Assembly: GCA_946481315.1 (NCBI GenBank)
Contig: CAMLMH010000007.1
Location: 62,001-126,000 of the forward strand
DNA from: an uncultured Bacteriovorax sp.
Lineage (GTDB): Bacteria; Bdellovibrionota; Bacteriovoracia; Bacteriovoracales; Bacteriovoracaceae
DNA length: 64,000 nt
Direction: 5' to 3'
The translations under genes and the position numbers were made by a program. This document shows positions 53,109-60,486 of the stretch, piece after piece. The notes beneath the pieces were generated by a model, which was not told the origin of the DNA, did no database searches, and saw only the letters and a list, made by a program, of their open reading frames with translations. Positions within the stretch are counted from its first letter, which is position 1. Each line of letters begins with the position of its first letter.

Positions 53109-54295
53109 TACTCTTGTGCCTCTGGTTTATAGTTAATCTGTTTTCTTAATTCTCTGAGCTTGCGCTGAACATCTGCCGGAAGCTCTTTTGATTTGTCACC
53201 AGATGTATAATTTAATTCCAGCTCTTCCAGATAGGCTTCATAACAGTCTTTAGCAATAGGATCTTTGCTGTACTTCTCCATGCAGGAAAGCAGATAATAA
53301 TCTCCAATTGAAAAGAAAAGATCATCGTTCAGTCGTTTGTCGAGAATGGCCAGCCAGTAGAGGATCTTGGCCCCATGTTTTGTATCCGGATGGGCATTAT
53401 AATAATCAAGTAAAATAGAAGATAGATTCAGGTCATAGACTTCAGTTGAATCAGTTACCGTAAAGATCGGTCCTTCTTCTTCGTCGGCTATAAAGCCTTT
53501 CATGAATTTTTCCATTTCTTCTTCTGTCGCCGTCTCTGCATTAAAATTTTCCCATAAACTTTTTCCACTCAATGTCTTGACCCATTGAGAAATCTCTTCA
53601 TTGACTTTGTCATTAAATTTTTTAGTTGCGACAAATTTTTCAAAGTGGGCCTTAGCAGCAGAAAAATCTTTTTTTATTTTAACGAAATAAATAAGCTGTC
53701 GCTCAAGCGCCTTAAAGATAAACTCATCATCATCAGTTTTTTTACTCTTGTTCAGAAATTCATCATAACTGGCCATGGCCTGATCATAATCTCTGGTCAC
53801 AAAAAATAATTCACCTTTTTCATAAGGTGAAAGTTTCATTTTTTTCAGGTCTTTATCACCAAAGAGTCTAGGAAGCTCTTTCCCCGGAGACTGTGTATGA
53901 CAGGACACGCAGAGATTTAAAGCGGAAGTGAATTTTGCCCGGGCCATTGCCGAACGATCTGCTTTAAATAAATTTAAAGTCTGGTCCAGCTGATCGGTCA
54001 TTACACTCTGATTGATACTCAGCCCCTGTGTGGAAATGACCGGGTGAACTTTCATTTTTTTAAAGTTGTCTGTCAGTTTGGTCAGTTTGGCCTGTATGAC
54101 CTTTTTATTTTTTTTATTAGCGAAGGCTTCTTCTGAAGCAATGTAAGGACCCAGGTCCCGTATGGTATGGGAGATATCATTCATTTTGACTCTGACAGCA
54201 GTATCGGGAAAGATTTGTCTTCTCGCCTTAGACTGAGCTTGAGCATTGGTGAATTGGCAAAAAAATAAGCAGGCGGCAAACAGCGTCGTTTTCAT
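53108..54295 (-). CDS. Periplasmic TPR protein with single heme c motif (paralogue 1)
   Basis: 395 residues with signal peptide (TLFAACLFFCQFTNAQA). Same architecture as its downstream neighbour: helical N-terminus with CVSCH (C129, C132, H133), followed by TPR-like repeats (DYDQAMASYDEFLNKS, HGAKILYWLAILDKRL, SIGDYYLLSCMEKYSKD). Both proteins have a conserved Cys after the terminal repeats. Located next to the cbb3 oxidase operon but on the opposite strand. I know of no named family with this combination. Confidence 0.72.
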   Translation of the reverse strand: MKTTLFAACLFFCQFTNAQAQSKARRQIFPDTAVRVKMNDISHTIRDLGPYIASEEAFANKKNKKVIQAKLTKLTDNFKKMKVHPVISTQGLSINQSVMTDQLDQTLNLFKADRSAMARAKFTSALNLCVSCHTQSPGKELPRLFGDKDLKKMKLSPYEKGELFFVTRDYDQAMASYDEFLNKSKKTDDDEFIFKALERQLIYFVKIKKDFSAAKAHFEKFVATKKFNDKVNEEISQWVKTLSGKSLWENFNAETATEEEMEKFMKGFIADEEEGPIFTVTDSTEVYDLNLSSILLDYYNAHPDTKHGAKILYWLAILDKRLNDDLFFSIGDYYLLSCMEKYSKDPIAKDCYEAYLEELELNYTSGDKSKELPADVQRKLRELRKQINYKPEAQE

Positions 54296-54409
54296 CTTCT
54301 CTTCCGTGAATAAGAATTATTTCATTATTAATTAAAAGACGATTCTTTAGATTCATCAAGACAATAAGCTAACAACTCTGTGATGATTTTAATCAGTGGC
54401 AAAACCCGC

Positions 54410-54745
54410 CTAAAACTGTCCGGTTCTGAGCATGACCAGCGTGCAGCCAGTAACGACCTCTGTTCCGGCCTTTTCAAATTTTTCCTGCAGCACCGGATTT
54501 TCTGTACCTGGATTAAAAATAACCCGCTTCGGTTTGAGCTTTAATAATTCATCTTGAAACTTGGCCGACACTGCAGGATTGACATACAAAGTAAGGGTAT
54601 GGATGTCCTGATTCATTTTTTGTAAGTCACTTTCCTGCCGGGGATTAATGGCAATAGACTCATGCTTATAATCCTGCAGAAGCTGATGGGCCTTGTAGGA
54701 ATACCGATCAGGACTGTCTGAATAACCAAAAACCATGACTTTCAC
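54410..54745 (-). CDS. CoA-binding domain protein (YccU-like)
   Basis: A 111-residue Rossmann-like protein of the CoA_binding_2 family. The start MKVMVFGYSDSPDRYSYKA has the 'GaS..p.k.S' nucleotide loop, followed by AINPRQ, TLYVNPAVSAKF and RVIFNPGTENP, GCTLVML. Such proteins bind CoA but their role is not established. Located 13 bp after selO on the same strand. Confidence 0.8.
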   Translation of the reverse strand: MKVMVFGYSDSPDRYSYKAHQLLQDYKHESIAINPRQESDLQKMNQDIHTLTLYVNPAVSAKFQDELLKLKPKRVIFNPGTENPVLQEKFEKAGTEVVTGCTLVMLRTGQF

Positions 54746-54758
54746 TTTCTATCCTCAC

Positions 54759-56189
54759 TCATGATGAACAACTTACGTTTAAACCATAATAACGGGCAGG
54801 AGTCGATTTTGCCCAGTCTTCATGCATCGGCCATTCTTCAAATGGACTGCTCAATACAGTAAAAAGATCATGCATCAAACTATGATCCTCGATGGCCATT
54901 TGGGCCAGATAGTTACGCAGAATAAATTTGGGGTTAGTCTGCAGCATGCGTATCTGCCGCTCCTCCCGGGATAGTTCTTCTTTCTTCAGGCGGTCAGAAT
55001 AAAGTTTAAGCCAGTCAGCAAGTGCATCGCCGGCATTAACTCCTGAAAGAGTTAATGAGCCCATTTCATAACGGCAGAGTGCACGGTAAAAGATGGTCAT
55101 ATCAATACCAGTCAGAGCAAGCATGTTTAGCAGCTCTCTCATCAAAATCTCATCTTCTGGATCACTTTGCAGTAAACCGCATTTTTCTTTCAACAAGCGC
55201 ATAAATTCCTGATGAAAAATTCCCGCATAAGTATTTAACGTACGCTCTCTATCCTGCTCATTTATCAAGGATCCCAGAGCAATACCCAATTGAGTCAGGT
55301 TCCACAGTCCAATGGGTGGTTGATTGCCATAACTGTAACGTCCTTCTTGGTCGGAGTGATTACAGATGTAATCTAAATCCATTACTTCCATAAAACCGTA
55401 AGGCCCGTAATCAATAGTTAATCCCAGGATAGACATATTGTCGGTATTTAAAACGCCATGACAAAATCCAACTGATTGCCAGCGTGCAAACAATTTTGCA
55501 GTTCTTTTAACGACGTCCTGAAAAAATAAAACATATCGATTAGGGTGGTCCTTAAATTCATTAAAATAATGATCAATAGTAAAATCGGTCAGAGCTTTTA
55601 ATTTTTCAGTATCAGCAGACAGATACTGAAAATGTCCGAAACGCAGAAAAGTGGGTGCTACTCTTAGGACGATCGCACTTTTTTCGACTGTTTCACGATA
55701 GACGTCATCTTCACCTTTAATAACACTGAGGGCTTCAGTTGTTGGAATGCCCAAAGCTTTAAGATGAGCGGAAGCAAGATATTCACGGATACTGGAGCGA
55801 ACAACAGCTTTACCGTCTCCCATACGTGAAAAAGGTGTCAATCCCGAGCCCTTTAACTGTAGTTCAAGTCGTTCTGTCGGGGTTTGCACTTCTCCGATCA
55901 TCAGGGCACGTCCATCTCCTAAGCGCGGGACATAATAACCAAACTGATGACCGGAGTATGCCGTTGAAATAAACTGTGTGCCCTCAAACTCCAGATCACC
56001 ATTTACAAATCGCAGAAAAGAAGGATTTTTCGCGACTGAGGCGTCGAGCTCTAACCGCTCTAAAAGTTGGAAGTTAATATGTAGTAACTGAGGAGAAGTT
56101 AAAGGGTGCGAAGCGACCCTGTAACAAAGGAAAGGACATTGAGATGCCAGCGAGTTGGAAAAATTGAGGTCAGCTAATTTTTTTACCAT
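54759..56189 (-). CDS. selO: Protein adenylyltransferase SelO (YdiU)
   Basis: A 476-residue pseudokinase-fold enzyme that transfers AMP to proteins, known in E. coli to act in redox stress. YSGHQFGYYVPRLGDGRA, ELQLKGSGLTPFSRMGDGKAVVRSS, CHGVLNTDNMSILG and the DYGPYGFME metal-binding block are all present. SelO often ends with Cys (here CSS), as seen. Its start overlaps the small upstream gene by 20 bp. Confidence 0.93.
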   Translation of the reverse strand: MVKKLADLNFSNSLASQCPFLCYRVASHPLTSPQLLHINFQLLERLELDASVAKNPSFLRFVNGDLEFEGTQFISTAYSGHQFGYYVPRLGDGRALMIGEVQTPTERLELQLKGSGLTPFSRMGDGKAVVRSSIREYLASAHLKALGIPTTEALSVIKGEDDVYRETVEKSAIVLRVAPTFLRFGHFQYLSADTEKLKALTDFTIDHYFNEFKDHPNRYVLFFQDVVKRTAKLFARWQSVGFCHGVLNTDNMSILGLTIDYGPYGFMEVMDLDYICNHSDQEGRYSYGNQPPIGLWNLTQLGIALGSLINEQDRERTLNTYAGIFHQEFMRLLKEKCGLLQSDPEDEILMRELLNMLALTGIDMTIFYRALCRYEMGSLTLSGVNAGDALADWLKLYSDRLKKEELSREERQIRMLQTNPKFILRNYLAQMAIEDHSLMHDLFTVLSSPFEEWPMHEDWAKSTPARYYGLNVSCSS

Positions 56190-56379
56190 TAGTTTTTACA
56201 TACTCATCGGTAAAGGTACTTAGTTCCTGTTCATCTGCGGCTTCACCTAGTGACAGCAGCTTCTTATAATGGCCACGTTCTTCTTCATTCTTGGCAAACA
56301 TAACCATTTCCGGCAACGCTTTTTTAAGCTCAGATCGAGTCATTCTTTTTTTATTAAATTCGACACAGATTAAGCACAT
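56170..56379 (-). CDS. Small protein with N-terminal CxxC, upstream of selO
   Basis: A 69-residue hydrophilic helical protein starting MCLICVEF and continuing MTRSELKKALPEMV. I recall small proteins of this pattern in other proteobacteria but no defined function. It overlaps selO by 20 bp, so it is likely co-expressed. Confidence 0.6.
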   Translation of the reverse strand: MCLICVEFNKKRMTRSELKKALPEMVMFAKNEEERGHYKKLLSLGEAADEQELSTFTDEYVKTNGKKIS

Positions 56380-56703
56380 AATTAAACTCCGAAAAAATCA
56401 TTACTCCACTTGAAGTGACCACGAACAAAGGCAGTTTTCAAGATTCTTTTAATAAACATTTTAACACGAAAATCTTGCAAAAATGCACAAATAAGTCTTG
56501 GATTTTGAAAGCTTTCTTATCGGTTATTGATCAAAGAACTTTAACGCATCTGTTTCCTGCAACTTAAATGGACCATAATCAACTCTAGCAAACACCGCCT
56601 TTGATTTTGTTGTGGTTCGTTTCCAGTTGTTGCACGTCAGTGGAATACAAAATCAAGCCTTCGACTAAAGATGAAAATCTTTTGCCGTTAGATGGGGACG
56701 TCA
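56380..56703. other. Divergent intergenic region
   Basis: A 324-bp AT-rich stretch between the SelO group and the Glt-like cluster. It must hold promoters in both directions; CATAAT at 56574-56579 is a possible -10 for the right-hand genes, but no convincing -35 was found. A TTGATCAA palindrome occurs at 56527-56534. No RNA gene was recognised. Confidence 0.4.
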
Positions 56704-57975
56704 ATGCATTTTTTTCTTCTTAAGGGCAGAAAGCCTCGGCTTTTGGCCTTACTGCTTTTAGCAGTAGCTCTCTCTGTGTCTTCGTGTAAACAAAGTGAAT
56801 TCTACGAAAAACAAGGTCTGGCCGAAATCCCGATACCTGGTTCTCCAGGCGTGGGTGAAGAGCCAGGAAATGTTGATGGTGGAACTGATGGAGGGTCTAC
56901 GAATCCCGGAACAACTGATCCGGGTACAGGTATCGGTGATGGTGGAAATGGTGGTGGTGGTGGGACTACAACACCAGGAACTGATATTGGTGATGGCGGA
57001 ACAACAACTCCTCCACCAGTAGTCGTTACCCCTCCCCCAATTGTCATTGAGCCACCTCCGGTTGTTGTAACTCCTCCGCCAGTAGTTGTACCTCCAACTG
57101 AACCAGGAGTGATTTTAAATGACCGCGTGGAAGTTTTTACTCAGGACAAAAGTCGCGACGGAGATGTGGATATTTTATGGGTCATTGATGACTCAGGTTC
57201 TATGGCAGACGAACAGGATGCTCTGGGAAGAAATTTTCAATCCTTCATTGATCAATTTTTACAAAGAAATGTTGATTTCAAAATGGCGATCACTACTACC
57301 GACGGTACTTCAATCCGCAATGGAAAAATGGTTGGAGACAGTTCAATGCTCACTCGCGCCGCTGCTCAGGGAAATAGAACGGCTTTCATCAATAATTTTA
57401 CCAAATGGGTAAAAGTTGGAACTGCGGGTTCAGGGATTGAGCAAGGACTTCGTACGTCGACTTCATTCATGGACCGCTACGGTGCAAGTTTTCTTCGTCG
57501 GGACGCCTTTCTTGTAGTGGTATACCTGAGTGATGAGGAAGATCAATCAGATAAAAAAGTAAGTGAGTACATTGCCAAACTTCAGGCACTGAAAACGAAC
57601 AAAGGTATGGTTAAGGCCTATTCGATTGTTACCGTAAAAGATTATGGATTTCAGTGGGAGACAATTGGAAAAAGATACATGGAAGTTTCAAATGCCACCA
57701 ACGGAACAGTTTCCGATATCAAAAAAGATTTTGCTCCGATGCTAAAAGATATCGGTGGAAGTATCGTCAATCTTCTTAATAGTTTCGCGCTTAGTGAAGC
57801 ACCTTACCAGAATCTGGTAGAGGTTTACGTGAACTCTGTAAAAGTTCAGTCTGGATGGACTTTTGATTCTACTCAACGAACTGTGAAATTTGATGCTGCC
57901 TCAGTTCCTTCAGAAGGAGCTAAAGTTGAAGTTCGCTATAAAGTTAAAGCTAACGTTGTATTAGGAGCTATTTAA
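56704..57975 (+). CDS. von Willebrand factor A-domain lipoprotein with Gly/Pro-rich stalk
   Basis: From the ATG at 56704, 423 residues: lipoprotein signal (Cys28 in SVSSC), a glycine/threonine-rich stretch (about 50-100) and proline/valine repeats (VVVTPPP, about 103-135) forming an extended stalk, then a vWA domain with MIDAS DDSGSM (162-167), and a C-terminal beta domain (about 360-423). GGGGA precedes this ATG by 5 bp; the ATG four codons upstream has no such site. Surface adhesion or complex assembly is likely. Overlaps the barrel gene by one base (TAATG). Confidence 0.78.
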   Translation: MHFFLLKGRKPRLLALLLLAVALSVSSCKQSEFYEKQGLAEIPIPGSPGVGEEPGNVDGGTDGGSTNPGTTDPGTGIGDGGNGGGGGTTTPGTDIGDGGTTTPPPVVVTPPPIVIEPPPVVVTPPPVVVPPTEPGVILNDRVEVFTQDKSRDGDVDILWVIDDSGSMADEQDALGRNFQSFIDQFLQRNVDFKMAITTTDGTSIRNGKMVGDSSMLTRAAAQGNRTAFINNFTKWVKVGTAGSGIEQGLRTSTSFMDRYGASFLRRDAFLVVVYLSDEEDQSDKKVSEYIAKLQALKTNKGMVKAYSIVTVKDYGFQWETIGKRYMEVSNATNGTVSDIKKDFAPMLKDIGGSIVNLLNSFALSEAPYQNLVEVYVNSVKVQSGWTFDSTQRTVKFDAASVPSEGAKVEVRYKVKANVVLGAI

Positions 57976-58697
57976 TGAAAATGAATGTTAAGAATATCCT
58001 TGTATGTCTTTCACTTTCATACGTCACCCTCAGCGCGCAAGCGCTGAGGGCCGATGAAAAAGATCTGTATGACTTCTTATGGCTAGACCCAGACAAAAAG
58101 GTCTATGTACTTCAGAACAAGGTTCATAAAAAAGAACATACGGTATTTGCCAATGTCGGTTATGGACAAGGTCTTTCATCTAATTTTCAGGACACATCAC
58201 TTCTGCACGCCAACTTAGGGTATTTTTTTACTGAAGAATGGGCAATCGAAGGTCTTTATACCAAATACAGCAATAAAGATAATGAGGCCATGACAAATCT
58301 TAAACGCCTGAACGGATCTATACCATTCATCCGAAAAACGAACAGCAATATCGGGGTCCTTGCCAGATGGTCTCCTTTCTACGGTAAAATCAATACTTTC
58401 AATAAAATTTTCTATTTTGACTGGAACCTAGGACTTGGTTTAGGAAAACTGGAAACAGAAAGTAATGCAACAACAGTAAGTAACCCTACCCTGGCGAACT
58501 CTTATAAAGACGAAAGCTATTCTTCCGTTATCGCAAAAACCGGTCTGAGTTTTCATGCCAACAAGCACATTCATATTGGTATAGACCTGATCATGAATAA
58601 TTATAAAGCACCTGGACCTACAGTAAATGGAGTTACCCCATCATCCAAAATCCGCAACAACATGGATGCCGTTATTACTCTGGGTGTTTCGTTCTAG
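57975..58697 (+). CDS. Outer-membrane beta-barrel protein of Glt-like cluster
   Basis: A 240-residue protein with signal peptide (ILVCLSLSYVTLSAQA) and a porin-like series of strands (HTVFANVGYGQGL, LHANLGYFFTEEWAIEGLY, NIGVLARWSPFYG, FDWNLGLGLGK) ending in VITLGVSF with terminal Phe. The pattern is that of the myxobacterial-type outer membrane beta-barrel domain. In Myxococcus similar proteins (GltA/GltB) belong to the gliding complex. Overlaps the vWA gene; the TPR gene follows 31 bp later. Confidence 0.75.
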   Translation: MKMNVKNILVCLSLSYVTLSAQALRADEKDLYDFLWLDPDKKVYVLQNKVHKKEHTVFANVGYGQGLSSNFQDTSLLHANLGYFFTEEWAIEGLYTKYSNKDNEAMTNLKRLNGSIPFIRKTNSNIGVLARWSPFYGKINTFNKIFYFDWNLGLGLGKLETESNATTVSNPTLANSYKDESYSSVIAKTGLSFHANKHIHIGIDLIMNNYKAPGPTVNGVTPSSKIRNNMDAVITLGVSF

Positions 58698-58728
58698 TTA
58701 AATCATCACACTAAGGATCAGAGGTCAT

Positions 58729-60180
58729 ATGAAACAACTACTTTGTCTCCTCGCAGTTTTCGCGGCCAGCTTGAATGATGTTAATGCCTCGGCCAAAGGC
58801 GCATATGAGATATTTCAGAAAGACAAATCCAAAAACCGCGATAAAAAAATTGCCCATGAACTAATAGAAGGTTCTTATTATTTTAGTGCAATTCCTTTCA
58901 TCAATAATTATCTGGAAGTAAACAGTGATATCGATGCTGAACTGGAAGCGGATATCGAAACACTTGTTTTACGAACCGGAACAATGGCCGTTCTTAACCT
59001 GGATGAAAAAAGACTGGAAAATTTTAATATCCCGTCAATCTCACTCATTTTGGGAACACGTTTGTTTAACAAAGAAAAATATACCAAAGCTTATGAGATT
59101 CTATCCCGCATTCCGGAAACCCATCAGTTTGCCGGAGAAGCTGCTCTCATTAAAGGAACAATCAGAAACCTGGAAAGAAAAAACATTGAAGCATTGAATC
59201 TATATGAAAGCTGCGTGAAAAAAAGTACTGCTCAGGAATCGAATTCAAAAGGTGAAAAATTAAAACGCTATTACAATTATCTGAAAGAGACTTGTATCAT
59301 CCGAACAGCACGACTTAATATTGAAGATAAAAAATACAATGAAGCATTAGAAAAATATTCTCAAATCGATAAACGGTCTTATAAATGGCCATATATCCTG
59401 ATGGACCAGGCATGGGCCAGTTACTATTTAGGAGATTATAACCGCGCCCTGGGCCTGACCGTTACCTATAAATCTCCACTACTGGAAAGTTATTTTTTCC
59501 CGGAAGCAGAAGTGCTGATGGCACTCTCATATTACAACCTTTGTTTATGGGATGATTCACTTAAGGTTGTCGATCATTTTTATGAAAACTATCAGCCAAA
59601 AGCAGATGCTCTTAAAGACATTCTGGGGAAAAACAAAAATTCTCACACTTACTTCCTGGATCTCTACTATGCTGACACTGAAACCAGAGAAAACTTAAAT
59701 CCTTTTATTCGCAATCTGATAACACAGACCCGCAAACAGGTAAAATTCAACCTGGATCTGGCCAGCCTTAAAGCGGCTAAAGATGAACTTGCACTTTTAA
59801 AAAGGCTAAAAAATAAAAATGATTTTACTATAAGCCTGGAAGCCAATCTTGACTCAACCATTAATTTCATTAGTGCCAAAATCAACTACTATATAAAGAA
59901 AGAAATATTTACCTTTATCAATGAAATTCATAAACATAGTTATTCAATGTTCAACCTCAAACTAGAACTATTATCTAAAAAACGCGAAGACATTTACAAT
60001 GCCAAGGCACTTGCAGAAAGATCCCGTGAAAGAGGATCTGAGCACAACGTCAACCGTAAATCCAGCCAGTACTTCTTCGACTTTAACGGGTCATTCTGGG
60101 CAGATGAGCTTGGTGACTATTCCTTCGGTTTGAATTCGGCATGTGAACTTCCTAAAACAGCGATGACAAAAATTAAATAA
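58729..60180 (+). CDS. Periplasmic TPR protein (GltC-like candidate)
   Basis: 483 residues, signal peptide (LLCLLAVFAASLNDVNA), then TPR-like repeats in the first 300 residues (SYYFSAIPFINNYLEV, LFNKEKYTKAYEILSRI, KKYNEALEKYSQID, AWASYYLGDYNRALGL) and a helical coiled-coil region after 340. The end has a small Cys-containing domain (FGLNSACELPKTAM). Position and layout fit a GltC-like periplasmic component of gliding/cell-surface machinery; assignment is by context only. Confidence 0.6.
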   Translation: MKQLLCLLAVFAASLNDVNASAKGAYEIFQKDKSKNRDKKIAHELIEGSYYFSAIPFINNYLEVNSDIDAELEADIETLVLRTGTMAVLNLDEKRLENFNIPSISLILGTRLFNKEKYTKAYEILSRIPETHQFAGEAALIKGTIRNLERKNIEALNLYESCVKKSTAQESNSKGEKLKRYYNYLKETCIIRTARLNIEDKKYNEALEKYSQIDKRSYKWPYILMDQAWASYYLGDYNRALGLTVTYKSPLLESYFFPEAEVLMALSYYNLCLWDDSLKVVDHFYENYQPKADALKDILGKNKNSHTYFLDLYYADTETRENLNPFIRNLITQTRKQVKFNLDLASLKAAKDELALLKRLKNKNDFTISLEANLDSTINFISAKINYYIKKEIFTFINEIHKHSYSMFNLKLELLSKKREDIYNAKALAERSRERGSEHNVNRKSSQYFFDFNGSFWADELGDYSFGLNSACELPKTAMTKIK

Positions 60181-60195
60181 TTTCAAAGGATAGTT

Positions 60196-60462
60196 ATGAA
60201 AAAATACCTTCTTATTCTCTTTCTTATACCACTATCAGCTATACCAACAACCGGTTCAGCTCAGGAAGAAAAGAAAAATGTTATTTACAAATATAAGGAA
60301 TACGAAGTGATTGATCTCGGAAGCCTGGAGATCAAAGGCCAAATCATGGCCCCTGGTGACTTAACAGTAAACGAAAGAGAAAGAACAGTCTTTAAAAGAT
60401 CATTACTAGAAAAAGAAAATTTTGATTTCGAAAATAAACGAGAAATAGAAAATTTAAGATAA
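60196..60462 (+). CDS. Small exported protein of Glt-like cluster
   Basis: 88 residues with signal peptide (LLILFLIPLSAIPTTGSA) and a short mature part: EYEVIDLGSLEIKGQIMAPGDL and a charged helix with Arg/Glu (RERTVFKRSLLEKENFDFE). The 'I.lg.leI.G....P' element resembles small proteins in motility clusters of delta-proteobacteria; recollection only. An AAGGA site lies upstream of the ATG. The next TPR gene follows 24 bp later. Confidence 0.6.
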   Translation: MKKYLLILFLIPLSAIPTTGSAQEEKKNVIYKYKEYEVIDLGSLEIKGQIMAPGDLTVNERERTVFKRSLLEKENFDFENKREIENLR

Positions 60463-60486
60463 AAACACATCTGACAGGAATATAAA

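Noticed and set aside
56527..56534. TTGATCAA palindrome as an FNR site
   Set aside because: FNR sites need a 4-bp spacer between half sites; an 8-bp palindrome occurs by chance.
56802..57047. Minus-strand open frame rich in Pro/Gly
   Set aside because: It mirrors the repetitive Gly/Pro stalk of the vWA lipoprotein and has no start signals.
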